Positions 9,757 through 18,275 of a stretch of DNA of 41,486 nt are shown here, one piece after another. The stretch's first letter is position 1; every line of letters begins with the position of its first letter. The notes beneath the pieces were generated by a model. It searched no databases, was not told the origin of the DNA, and was given only the letters and a program-made list of their open reading frames with translations. The stretch spans positions 1 to 41,486 of the forward strand of contig JAJRQZ010000013.1 of the NCBI GenBank assembly GCA_024279935.1, written 5' to 3'. Both the position numbers and the translations under genes were made by a program. The DNA comes from Bacteroidota bacterium. GTDB taxonomy: Bacteria; Bacteroidota; Bacteroidia; Bacteroidales; F082.

Positions 9757-9988
9757 TTACTTTATTTGGGAGGCGAACGGATGAATTATGCCGTGTGCTT
9801 CAACACCATCTTGTTTCACTGTAAAAGCAAAATACCCGCGACCGGCACCGCCTTTTAGGGTTTCATCGGGGGCTTATTTCAGGGGTTGGATTTGCCAGGG
9901 CGATTATTACAGGCTTATCGGCCATGGTTTTAATATCTTCTGCATGCAGCGGTAATATTTTTTGTTCAACTCTTAGTCTTTTTTTCAT
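9757..9988 (-). pseudogene. Decayed fragment with a malic-enzyme motif
   Basis: From an ATG at 9988 the minus strand reads MKKRLRVEQKILPLHAEDI and then PVIIALANPTPEISP before a stop. LANPTPEI followed by PDE is the conserved NAD-domain motif of malic enzymes. The frame breaks in a run of five C; removing one C restores PDETLKGGAGRGYF and an open frame to a stop at 9757-9759. The rest (FTVKQDGVEAHGIIHPFAS) does not look like malic enzyme to me, so the piece may be a chimera. It is too short (about 76 codons) to be functional and is best read as a remnant with a frameshift. Confidence 0.5.
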
Positions 9989-10005
9989 GATAATTAATAA
10001 CTGAG

Positions 10006-10869
10006 TTAATTGGCAAGGGTGAACAACAAGAAGCCACCTACGAGAATGAAGAGGAGGGAAACCCCGACTTTCATTTTATCTTCAGGCAATTTTTTCTGTA
10101 GGAGCGGGCCTAACTGGCCTCCGATAACAACTCCCGGTGCGGTGAATATTATGATGCTCAGTATTTCGCCAAACATTTGGTCATTAGCATGAGACGCGAA
10201 TTCATATATATGGCCGAGAGATGCCACAAAAACTGTTATAACAACAACAAAAACGGATGTTGCCACGGCGACCGGTGGCGGGACTTTGCATTTTGCCACC
10301 AAATGGTATTCCTGCAATTCGGCCAGGCCTACTGAAATCATACCAACAAATGCCCCTCCGACAGCAGCAAATATCCTTCCCATATCCTTGTTGCAAATTG
10401 TGTATCTATATTCTTTGCCTTTATTGTCGATTAAGCAGTTCTCGTAATTTTCCTCGAATTCTTTTTCCCGTTCATTTTCTTTTTTCTCACGTTCCTCTTT
10501 TCGCCAGGAAGAAAACAACTGTACGCCGATAAAGATTATTCCGGCACCAAAGATTGCTTTTAAGGCCACAGGGGGGATTTCGTTGCCGAAAAAACTTCCC
10601 AGTATCGCAAAAGGAACTGAAAACAGGAGAAGGTTCATACCCAGTTTATAGTCTATCAGTTTTGTTTTAACATAAGCAATCAAACCTGAGGAAAAGCCGA
10701 AAAGTTCTGTTATCAAAGCCGTTCCAACAGCAATTGTGGGATCAAGCTTTAATGCAAGCATAAAAATAGGTGAAAAAAATACGGCACCCCCAATTCCGCT
10801 CGACATAGCAATCATCGCTATTAATATTGAAACGGGCAATAAATACCAAAGCTCGGGAGATATTTCCAT
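10006..10869 (-). CDS. TauE/SafE (TSUP) family membrane permease
   Basis: 287 aa with about eight hydrophobic segments and the duplicated GxGGxxFxxP pattern of the family (SSGIGGAVFFSPIF near 23-36). A charged cytoplasmic insert rich in Glu and Lys (about 123-155) sits between the two halves. Family members export sulfite, sulfoacetate or other small organic anions. The gene is last in a four-gene operon, 10 bp after the Rieske-thiamine-diphosphate enzyme, so its substrate may be a product or substrate of that pathway; that is inference. No sulfonate-metabolism gene such as pta or tauXY is nearby. Confidence 0.85.
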   Translation of the reverse strand: MEISPELWYLLPVSILIAMIAMSSGIGGAVFFSPIFMLALKLDPTIAVGTALITELFGFSSGLIAYVKTKLIDYKLGMNLLLFSVPFAILGSFFGNEIPPVALKAIFGAGIIFIGVQLFSSWRKEEREKKENEREKEFEENYENCLIDNKGKEYRYTICNKDMGRIFAAVGGAFVGMISVGLAELQEYHLVAKCKVPPPVAVATSVFVVVITVFVASLGHIYEFASHANDQMFGEILSIIIFTAPGVVIGGQLGPLLQKKLPEDKMKVGVSLLFILVGGFLLFTLAN

Positions 10870-10879
10870 GATTTATTTA

Positions 10880-12823
10880 TTAAATGAGGTTTACGTCGCA
10901 AATAATTTCCAGTAGCGCCGGCCCGTCGTGGTTTTTTATTTCCATCATCGCGCTTTCCAGTTCCTCGTGTTTTTCTACACGTATTCCCAGTGCGCCGCAA
11001 TTATCGGCATAATCGGCGAAATTGGGATTGTGCATGGAGGTTTGCCAGACATCGAGATTTGCCGACCTTTGTTCCTTTGATATCTTCCCAAGTTCCGAAT
11101 TATTTATTAAGACATGTTTGATGTTCATCTTATATTTTACCAGAGTTGTGATTTCGGCCAGGTATTGACCTAGTCCGCCATCGCCCGAAAGCGACCAAAC
11201 AGGTCTTGATTTTTTCACGGCAGCCCATGCGCCCATTGCTGCAGGCAGCGCAAAACCAATGGAGCCCAGATATCCCGACATCAGAACGCTTTGGTTTTTG
11301 CATTCGAAATACCTTCCGAAAGAGTAAGTGTTGTTTCCAACGTCAACGGATATTACAGCATTATCGGGAACTATCTTGTTCATGGCATCAAAAACCGCTA
11401 TTGAGCTTATTCCGTTGCCTTTGTTGTCCTTTAGCCTGTTTTTCTTTTCTGATTTCCATATCTCCCATCTGCTTGCGATTTCAGGCCTTTGATCTTGAGT
11501 TTCAATTTTCCCCTCTAGATTTTCGTGCAGCAACTTACAAGTAACGCCTACTTCACCCCATAGGGCTACATCAATCTTGTGGAATTTGCTCAAGGCCATG
11601 GGGTCGAAGTCGATTTGAATTATAGGTTTTTTTGGTGTTATTCCGGTATGATTCGAGAAAGAGGCCCCAAAAACGATCAACAAGTCGCTTTCGTTCATAA
11701 ACCATGATGCTATCGGTGTCCCGCTCCTTCCTAATACGCCACATCCAAGGGGGTGATTATCAGGTATTAAACCTTTTCCTTTAAAAGTTGTTATCACCGG
11801 TGAGTTTATGCTTTCGGCCATGGCAATAATTTCCTCCATAGAATTTCTTGCCCCATGCCCGACAATAATTACCGGGCGTTTTGCAGGTTTTATTAATTCG
11901 ATGGCCTTCTGGAGAGTTTCAGCGGGCGGGGAAATAGTGAAAGCAGTGATTCTTCCGTCAGGGGTATCAGCAATCTCATCGCCAGCAGGCATTATTTGTA
12001 CTTCGTCGGGGAAAGTAAGATGGCTTACGTCGCGTTTTACAATCGCATGTTTCAATGCACCTGTCATTAGTTCGGCATGCTGACTGTTTTGTTGAACGGC
12101 AAAGTTATAATCGGCAACGGTTTGGAAGGCTTTAACAAGGTCAACTTCCTGAAAAGCACCTGTGCCGACAACTTGGGTGTCCACCTGGCCTGAGATGGCC
12201 AGGAGAGGGGCCCTATCGACTTTGGCATCCCACATCCCTGTGAACATATTTGTTGCCCCAGGGCCTGCAATCCCAAAACATACCGCAGGTTTTCCGCTTA
12301 ATTTTGAATATCCGCTGGCTGCGAATGCGGCGGCTCCTTCATGGCGTATCCCGAAATACCGGAGCTTTCCCCGCTCTTCCAGTCGGCGCATGGCATCGGC
12401 AACGCCCAGGTTGCTATGGCCTACCATACCGAAAACGGTATCGACGCCCCAATTTACCATTGTTTCCATCATAATGTCGGATACTGTTGTTTGATGAGTT
12501 TCTTGTTCATGAATACCAACATAAACATCGCCGTTTTCGACTTTCGTTTCATATTTATCCACACCGTCGTCGAAACCGGGGGCTTTTCCTGTGCATGGAT
12601 GATAATCCCAGCCATGCCAGGGGCAACGAAGAATTCCGTTTTCTATACTGCCTTCGCCCAAGGGTCCGCCCTGATGCGGGCAACTATTGTCCAGGGCGCA
12701 ATATTTTCCTTCAAATTTCGAAAGGGCTATTTGTTTATGGCCTGCGCTAACCGTCATTATCCTTCCTTCAGGAAGTTCCTCGCTGTGATTGAGGACTTTA
12801 TACCAAACTAGTTTTTTATCCAT
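10880..12823 (-). CDS. Rieske [2Fe-2S] domain fused to a thiamine-diphosphate enzyme
   Basis: 647 aa fusion. Residues 1-105 form a Rieske ferredoxin domain with Cys48-x-His50 (CPHQGGPLGEG) and Cys67-x2-His70 (CPWHGWDYHPCTG), a complete ligand set. Residues about 112-647 are an acetolactate-synthase/pyruvate-oxidase-like enzyme: catalytic Glu162 (RHEGAAAFAASGY), GPGATN, the central domain from about 290 and the GDGGLG...NNSELG diphosphate/Mg site (about 546-575). Family members decarboxylate 2-oxo acids; oxidases and sulfoacetaldehyde acetyltransferase belong to the same fold. The iron-sulfur domain suggests that electrons leave the thiamine intermediate through it, which is inference. It lies in an operon with a Rieske-fused glutamate-synthase-like protein (12 bp upstream) and a permease (10 bp downstream). 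Confidence 0.85.
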   Translation of the reverse strand: MDKKLVWYKVLNHSEELPEGRIMTVSAGHKQIALSKFEGKYCALDNSCPHQGGPLGEGSIENGILRCPWHGWDYHPCTGKAPGFDDGVDKYETKVENGDVYVGIHEQETHQTTVSDIMMETMVNWGVDTVFGMVGHSNLGVADAMRRLEERGKLRYFGIRHEGAAAFAASGYSKLSGKPAVCFGIAGPGATNMFTGMWDAKVDRAPLLAISGQVDTQVVGTGAFQEVDLVKAFQTVADYNFAVQQNSQHAELMTGALKHAIVKRDVSHLTFPDEVQIMPAGDEIADTPDGRITAFTISPPAETLQKAIELIKPAKRPVIIVGHGARNSMEEIIAMAESINSPVITTFKGKGLIPDNHPLGCGVLGRSGTPIASWFMNESDLLIVFGASFSNHTGITPKKPIIQIDFDPMALSKFHKIDVALWGEVGVTCKLLHENLEGKIETQDQRPEIASRWEIWKSEKKNRLKDNKGNGISSIAVFDAMNKIVPDNAVISVDVGNNTYSFGRYFECKNQSVLMSGYLGSIGFALPAAMGAWAAVKKSRPVWSLSGDGGLGQYLAEITTLVKYKMNIKHVLINNSELGKISKEQRSANLDVWQTSMHNPNFADYADNCGALGIRVEKHEELESAMMEIKNHDGPALLEIICDVNLI

Positions 12824-12835
12824 AGATAGTGTGTA

Positions 12836-14443
12836 TTATAAAATCCCGGAATATTTTATCCCTGTAAGGAGATGAATATCATGGTTTAATGTTGTTAAAT
12901 CATTGAAGTTGAACTTGTTAAAATTATCATGGCCACAGGATCGGGCTACAACTTTCATTAAATCAGTACTTGCCTTAAGGAAGTTGCTGAGTTGCCTGGC
13001 AGAATTCCCGATGATGATTCTTTGGCGCAGGCTTTCTTTTTGCGTTGCTATGCCCACAGGGCAATTATTGGTATTACAAGCCCTCATGCCAATACAGCCA
13101 ATAGCCTGTAAAGCAGAGTTCGAAACTGCTATTGCATCGGCTCCCAGCATCATGGCCTTGGCGAAGTCGTCTGCAATTCGCAAACCTCCTGTAATTATTA
13201 AGCTTATATCGGAAGCCCCTATATTATCGAGATGTTTTCTTGCCCTGGCAAGAGCCGGGATTGTTGGCACATTAATATTGTTTCTTAAAACAGAAGGGGC
13301 CGCACCGGTACCTCCTCCGCGTCCGTCAAGGATGATGTAGTCAACACCAGCATCAACGGCAAAATCGATATCTTGTTCAAGATGTGATGCTGCTATTTTA
13401 AACCCTATCGGAATACCGGCTGTTTTCTCTCTCACCTTATTGGCAAAGTCGGCAAAATCCTTGGCCGTGAACAGATCGGGGAATGCTGCCGGGCTTATTG
13501 CGGCCTCTCCCTGTTTTAGACCTCGTGCCCGGGCAATTTCCTTGCTTACTTTATCAGCCGGCAAGTGGCCGCCGATCCCGGTTTTTGCACCTTGGCCCCC
13601 TTTGAAATGGAATGCTTGTGCTTTTTGTACTTTCTCCCATGAGAAACCGAATTTCCCTGATGCCAGTTCATAAAAATATCTTGAACTATTGCTTTGTTCC
13701 TCGGGCAGCATACCTCCTTCGCCGCTGGCTATTCCTGTTCCTGCCATATCGGCGCCTTTTGCAAGGGCTATTTTTGCTTCTCGCGAAAGAGCCCCGAAAC
13801 TCATGTCGGAAACAAATATCGGTATTTCCAGCACTAGTGGTCTCAGGGCGTTCTTTCCTATTATCACCTTTGTTTTAACTTCCTCTTCGTCCATTAGCGG
13901 CCTGCTGGCAAGCTGGGCGGGCAAGAATTGTATGTCTTCCCATTTTGGTAATTTGTTCCTGTCAACGCCCATGGCTTCGGTAAATCCATGATGGCCTATG
14001 TTTTCAAGGCCGTTTTTTGCCAGTTCCTTGATGTGGCTCGTATATGGTTCTGTGTCCTCAGGATGGGTATCTGCATATTTGCCCTGGTATTCGTCATTGT
14101 TAAATGGCTGGGGATGTGCTTGTTGAAAGGTTCTTATCTCGTCGGCGTCAACAAAAACACTATCTGCCTCAAGCCAGGAGCTGAATTTGGTGAGAGCCTC
14201 GTCGTTATTGTATTCCGACACACCGGTATCGAAACGGTAATCCCAATAGTGAACCCCACAAATGAGATTATTGCCCTCGATATAACCATCAGCAAGAAGT
14301 GCGCCGCGATGCAAACAGCGACCATATAAAACAGAGATGTTATCGTCGTAGCGTATGATAACCAAATCCAGGTTTTCTATTTCGGCATATTCGGGTATGC
14401 GGTCGCGCAGCTCAGAAAATTTACAGACTAATCGTTTATCCAT
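12836..14443 (-). CDS. Rieske-like domain fused to a glutamate-synthase FMN domain
   Basis: 535 aa. The N-terminal ~100 residues are a Rieske-type domain with Cys43-x-His45 (CLHRGALLADG) and Cys62-x2-His65 (CGVHYWDYRFDTG). From about 130 on it is the GltB central/FMN-binding domain: PIFVSDMSFGALS near 208-220, GEGGM, KGGQGAKTGIGGHLP near 279-293, DGRGGGTGAAP near 375-385 and the [3Fe-4S] cysteines Cys450, Cys456 and Cys461 (CIGMRACNTNNCPVG). There is no glutaminase domain and no GXGXG C-terminal domain, so it is not a full glutamate synthase. It resembles the stand-alone 'glutamate synthase-related' proteins whose reactions are mostly unknown. Redox partner of the neighbouring Rieske enzyme is a reasonable guess. 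Confidence 0.85.
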   Translation of the reverse strand: MDKRLVCKFSELRDRIPEYAEIENLDLVIIRYDDNISVLYGRCLHRGALLADGYIEGNNLICGVHYWDYRFDTGVSEYNNDEALTKFSSWLEADSVFVDADEIRTFQQAHPQPFNNDEYQGKYADTHPEDTEPYTSHIKELAKNGLENIGHHGFTEAMGVDRNKLPKWEDIQFLPAQLASRPLMDEEEVKTKVIIGKNALRPLVLEIPIFVSDMSFGALSREAKIALAKGADMAGTGIASGEGGMLPEEQSNSSRYFYELASGKFGFSWEKVQKAQAFHFKGGQGAKTGIGGHLPADKVSKEIARARGLKQGEAAISPAAFPDLFTAKDFADFANKVREKTAGIPIGFKIAASHLEQDIDFAVDAGVDYIILDGRGGGTGAAPSVLRNNINVPTIPALARARKHLDNIGASDISLIITGGLRIADDFAKAMMLGADAIAVSNSALQAIGCIGMRACNTNNCPVGIATQKESLRQRIIIGNSARQLSNFLKASTDLMKVVARSCGHDNFNKFNFNDLTTLNHDIHLLTGIKYSGIL

Positions 14444-14447
14444 GTCA

Positions 14448-15311
14448 CTATTGTTTTAGTAATTTTGTTATAATTTCAATGCCGGAGTCATAAAATGAGC
14501 TCACTGCTTTTTCCTGTTCCCGTTCCGAGCATTCAGAGTTAATGTCCGAAATGGGTAATACCCCTCCTGTCCAGTCGGGCATCATCCATTTACCCTTGGC
14601 CGGCTGAGGCAAGTTGTCAGCACCGGTTAGTTCACCTGCCGACCAATAGCTCAAATAATAATATGGTTCGGCTATCATGCTGTCGGGTATGGCTAAGCCA
14701 AGGCCTATTGTTTGTGACAGCTCGCCCTTTTTGTTATGCGCGAAACTAACAAATGATCCCGTATCAAAATGATGGGGCCATATTTTTACTGCCTCGGCAT
14801 TTTCAATCTTGGATACTATATTGCTTAAGACCAGTTTTGCATTCGACCTGTAAATAGCGTTTTCGGCCAGATATTTATGTTCTGCTGAAAACAAGGCTCC
14901 ATCGTTCAAAGTATGTGATGGGATTTCATAATGAAGGCTTTCGGTGAAATCGGCCACATCAACAGAGTGATTCCGCAAGTTTATTTTTAATTCGTTGAAA
15001 ACCATCTTTTTTGTTTTCCCCTTTAGGGTGATTTTTTGTATGGGACTGTCAAGATCGTCCAATATAAACAACTCAAGATCAGTCAATTTCAAGGCAAGTT
15101 TCAATCCGTTTGGAAGAGGGTTCCCGATCAGCATCTTTTTGTTTGGGAAATATTCCATGTTAGTGTTGCTGTCGTCGGGTTTTTGGGGTATTAGATGATG
15201 TCCTGCCAAAGCCAGGAGTTGTGCGGCATGATGTTGTTGTTGCAGGGCATCCTTCATTTTTTCATCGAAAGGCAAGGATTGGTACTCCCATTGATATTCC
15301 GTTTCTCGCAT
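14448..15311 (-). CDS. Uncharacterised protein with WPHHFD and EPYYYLSYW motifs
   Basis: 287 aa, soluble, with no signal peptide or membrane segment. I recognise it only as a conserved bacterial family without known function. Notable spots are HHAAQLLALAGHHL (28-41), PDDSNTNMEY (45-54), a central WPHHFDTGSFVS, then GLGLAIPDS, EPYYYLSYW and a near-terminal WTGGVLP. The conserved His/Asp and aromatic residues could form a metal or ligand pocket. It is the first gene of the four-gene operon, only 4 bp before the Rieske-glutamate-synthase protein, so its role is probably tied to these two redox enzymes. A one-mismatch -7 box lies 50 bp upstream. Confidence 0.7.
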   Translation of the reverse strand: MRETEYQWEYQSLPFDEKMKDALQQQHHAAQLLALAGHHLIPQKPDDSNTNMEYFPNKKMLIGNPLPNGLKLALKLTDLELFILDDLDSPIQKITLKGKTKKMVFNELKINLRNHSVDVADFTESLHYEIPSHTLNDGALFSAEHKYLAENAIYRSNAKLVLSNIVSKIENAEAVKIWPHHFDTGSFVSFAHNKKGELSQTIGLGLAIPDSMIAEPYYYLSYWSAGELTGADNLPQPAKGKWMMPDWTGGVLPISDINSECSEREQEKAVSSFYDSGIEIITKLLKQ

Positions 15312-15629
15312 TTTTGACTATTTTTAATTTGGTTAAAGCATATCCGCTCAACTCAATATTTGTAAAGATAGTCGTAATTTTTCAGTTTCCTTACAGATAG
15401 ATGAATTGCGGATTCCCTCTTTGGTTTCCTATGGGCTAAAATGTGTTAATAGCCTGAATAGGCTCAAGAAATCTGTTGCCAACAAGGATTACGGTACTGG
15501 CGGCCTATGGTCACAAGCAAAACTTGCCTAACAAACAGGCTGTTATGCAAATCTTTAATAAAAAGTTTCGATAAAACAGGTATTACTGACAACTGCTAAC
15601 GGAAATCGGTCAATCAAACAAGCAGCCGC
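15312..15629. other. Intergenic stretch with a weak minus-strand promoter
   Basis: About 318 bp without a supported gene. On the minus strand TATCTTTA (15363-15370) is one base off TAnnTTTG and could start the four-gene operon near 15356. The remainder (15400-15629) has no convincing reading frame, repeat or hairpin that I can support. Confidence 0.4.
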
Positions 15630-15935
15630 TCAACTATGAGGCTTGGGCATTTGTTGCTCAACAACTTCTACGCCTTTCCAGAATGCTACATAATCCTTGA
15701 TTTTGTCCGCCATGGGTTTTGGCTCGGGATAAAACCATGCCGCATCCTTGTTGGTTTTACCGTCAACGGTAATATTATGATAGGAGGCCAGGCCTTTCCA
15801 GTGGCATTTTGTTTGAGTATCGCTCTTGCTGAAATATTCTTTTTTTATCGTATCAGCAGGAAAATATTGGTTTCCTTCGATGTTGATAGTTTTATCGCTT
15901 TCGGCAATTACTTTGCCATTCCAAATAGCTTTCAT
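15630..15935 (-). CDS. DUF427 domain protein
   Basis: 101 aa, the whole length of a DUF427 domain. It begins MKAIWNGKVIAES and carries the typical YFP-AD patch, KCHWKGLASYHNI (near 43-55) and DAAWFYPEPKP (64-74), which are the family's signature segments. The function of the family is not established. It lies 3 bp after the histidine methyltransferase gene, so it belongs to the putative ergothioneine operon and may assist it; no catalytic role can be read from the sequence. Confidence 0.88.
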   Translation of the reverse strand: MKAIWNGKVIAESDKTINIEGNQYFPADTIKKEYFSKSDTQTKCHWKGLASYHNITVDGKTNKDAAWFYPEPKPMADKIKDYVAFWKGVEVVEQQMPKPHS

Positions 15936-15938
15936 TTT

Positions 15939-16904
15939 TTAAGATTTTAATTTCCAAAGAGAATTCATAAAGTATTGTCGCTTGTCAACATAATTCCTTA
16001 CAATTTGGAATCCTGTTTTATCGGCAAGATTTTCAATCATCTGCAGATCGTACTTTTGCGACATCTCTGTATAAATTTTCTCATCTCTCAGGAATGGAAA
16101 AGTCATGCCGAGCATTTTAATGTGAACCTCCTGAGTTGTATTGCTTATCAAAAAACTTTCGGCCCTGCCGCTTAAATTATCATAAACCTCATGATGATAG
16201 AAATTGTCGATATTGAAATCGGCTCCCAATTCCCTGTTGATACGGACGAGAAGGTTTAAGTTGAAGGCTGCCGTATGCCCGGCTTTGTCGTTATATGCCT
16301 TGAGGATAATGTTTTCTTCCTTTTTAAGGTCGAAACCAATAAATACCTGATCGGTACTATTGAGGGAATTCCTGAGTTTTAATAGAAAATCCAAGGTCTG
16401 GGCATCATTGAAGTTCCCGATGTTGGAGCCAAGGAAAAGTGCTATTTTTCGCGGGTTTCCATTATTTTTGAACGAGTCGAGCATTTTGAAATAGTCGCCG
16501 TTTAGTCCATTTACCTGTAATCCCGGAATATCATCCTTTAAATCTTCAACAAGATTAGTCACTGCCGTACCGGAGATGTCTATTGGCGAGTAAGTAAAAT
16601 CAATTTGTCGGTTTACGAAATGCGATAATAAAACCTTGGTTTTAAGGCCATCGCCGGCGCCGAGCTCGAGGATGTCGAAATGGGCGCCGCCGTTTTTGAA
16701 TTCCGATAGTATTTGTTCTTTTTGCGTTTGGAAGATTTCCAGTTCGCAATTGGTAAGATAGTATTCGGGCATGCGCATGATATCCCTGAATATCTCGCTA
16801 CCCTTTTTATCATAAAAGTATTTCGAGAATAGATATTTCTTTTCCGAGCTTAAGCCTTTTAAGGTATCTTGTGCAAATTCGTCGAGGGCAATAATTTGTT
16901 CCAT
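15939..16904 (-). CDS. eanA: L-histidine N-alpha-methyltransferase (EgtD/EanA-like)
   Basis: 321 aa, the same length class as EgtD. It would trimethylate histidine to hercynine with S-adenosylmethionine. The family N-terminal signature YDKKGSEIFRDI...MPEYYLT...E is at 31-54. The SAM loop LELGAGDGLKT is at 79-89. FLGSNIGNF lies near 158-166, and GFDLKKE follows. No egtB, egtC or egtE is nearby. Instead, 10 bp upstream lies a rhodanese protein with the EanB active-site loop, which is the partner of the methyltransferase in the oxygen-independent ergothioneine route described in green sulfur bacteria. The symbol eanA rests on that pairing. Confidence 0.85.
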   Translation of the reverse strand: MEQIIALDEFAQDTLKGLSSEKKYLFSKYFYDKKGSEIFRDIMRMPEYYLTNCELEIFQTQKEQILSEFKNGGAHFDILELGAGDGLKTKVLLSHFVNRQIDFTYSPIDISGTAVTNLVEDLKDDIPGLQVNGLNGDYFKMLDSFKNNGNPRKIALFLGSNIGNFNDAQTLDFLLKLRNSLNSTDQVFIGFDLKKEENIILKAYNDKAGHTAAFNLNLLVRINRELGADFNIDNFYHHEVYDNLSGRAESFLISNTTQEVHIKMLGMTFPFLRDEKIYTEMSQKYDLQMIENLADKTGFQIVRNYVDKRQYFMNSLWKLKS

Positions 16905-16914
16905 AATATCAGAT

Positions 16915-18198
16915 TTAGTCAGGCATGCCGGTTTCGTAAGGATTGTTAGGGTCGTTGCTCCACTCGAACCAGCCGCCGTCGAAAACGGAGACCCTGGGCC
17001 AACCCATTAACCAGGCATTGAAGAAGGCTTCGCTGCCCCGCCAACCGGTGCCGCAATAAAAGGCCAGGTGTTTGTCGGGAGTAATACCTCGTTCTTCCCA
17101 AATGGCTTTTACCTCGCGGAACTCCCTCGTGGTATGATCCAGGTTGCGATAGTTTTCCATGTGGTAGGCATCGCTGCCGCAATTACCAAAAATAGCACCC
17201 GGGATACGGCCTTTCTTTTCAATATAATTATAGCCGCTAACTTCTCCAATATACTCAGGCCACGACCTGACGCAAACAATATCGGCATCTTCGGCCGCAA
17301 TCATTGCTTTTGCTTGAGGCAGGTCAACAGCCAGTTGGGGGTTTTGGGGGATGCTAGCCCCGAAATCGTCAACTGCTTGTTTAACAACATCTTCTGTACT
17401 TGTTTTGTATCCTGCATCTTTCCACGACTGGAATCCGCCATTTAATATTTTAACATTTTTTACTCCTGTGTACATCATTATAAAAGCATTGCGGACAGCG
17501 CCAATATGGCCGGCCGCGCTTCCGGGGAACTCGTCATCGTTGTCGGGATCCATGTATTTTCCATATAAAACTACTGTTGTTTCAGAAGTAATTCCATGGG
17601 TTTCAAGGGCTTTTTTCAATTCTTCGGGACTACGGCGATTCCATGTTTCAGGCGATTCCAAAGCAAGGGTATCCAAGTCGATAGCCCCGGGAATATGCCC
17701 GCTTAAATATGCATTCCGATTGCGATAATGCGAATGGCAAATTACATAATCGCCTCCGGCAAATTCCGGTGGGTTACCGCCATCAATAAGCGTTTTCACC
17801 CAATCGGCATAAACTAGCGTTGAATAATTTGCCAATTTGTCCATTGGATTTTCCTGATTGGCAGTCCATTCGCTAACAAAATTATTATAAATGCTAATAT
17901 TTTTATATCCGGCACTATCAAAACTATTCGCAACTTTAAGAGAATCGTCCTCACTATAGGAATAGATGACAATATCGTCCTCGGGCAAAATCCCCTTTGA
18001 TTTAACAATTTCTATCCAATCGAGATAATTTGCCCATTTAGAAGGTAAAGTTTTGGCTCCTTTTATGTGTCCGCCTCTTTTTTCATTTTCCATTCGCCAG
18101 CCATTATAGGCATCTATTGGTCTGGCATAGATAATTATAGAATCGTTTTTATTTATAAGACTTTTTAATTCTTCAGTAGTTATAATTTTGTGATTCAA
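16915..18198 (-). CDS. eanB: Multi-domain rhodanese sulfurtransferase, probable EanB
   Basis: 427 aa with repeated rhodanese-like modules: 1-120 (ending before a linker, no active Cys), about 125-270 (CHSHYRNRNAYLSGHIPGAIDLD; the GKYMDPD loop lacks Cys) and about 285-427, which has the active loop Cys382 in YCGTGWRGSE. In Chlorobium EanB, as I recall it, the persulfide Cys412 lies in the same CGT loop and Tyr353 touches the substrate. With a constant offset of 30, Cys382 and Tyr323 (SGYNYIEKKG) fall exactly on them. EanB moves sulfur onto hercynine without oxygen. It is the first gene of an operon with the EgtD-like methyltransferase. A plain thiosulfate sulfurtransferase is the alternative. 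Confidence 0.75.
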   Translation of the reverse strand: MNHKIITTEELKSLINKNDSIIIYARPIDAYNGWRMENEKRGGHIKGAKTLPSKWANYLDWIEIVKSKGILPEDDIVIYSYSEDDSLKVANSFDSAGYKNISIYNNFVSEWTANQENPMDKLANYSTLVYADWVKTLIDGGNPPEFAGGDYVICHSHYRNRNAYLSGHIPGAIDLDTLALESPETWNRRSPEELKKALETHGITSETTVVLYGKYMDPDNDDEFPGSAAGHIGAVRNAFIMMYTGVKNVKILNGGFQSWKDAGYKTSTEDVVKQAVDDFGASIPQNPQLAVDLPQAKAMIAAEDADIVCVRSWPEYIGEVSGYNYIEKKGRIPGAIFGNCGSDAYHMENYRNLDHTTREFREVKAIWEERGITPDKHLAFYCGTGWRGSEAFFNAWLMGWPRVSVFDGGWFEWSNDPNNPYETGMPD

Positions 18199-18275
18199 AA
18201 TATGAATTTTTAATTAATAATAATTTTAAAAATAGGACAAAACCATCTGCGGTCTTATCAAATAATCATTTAGTT

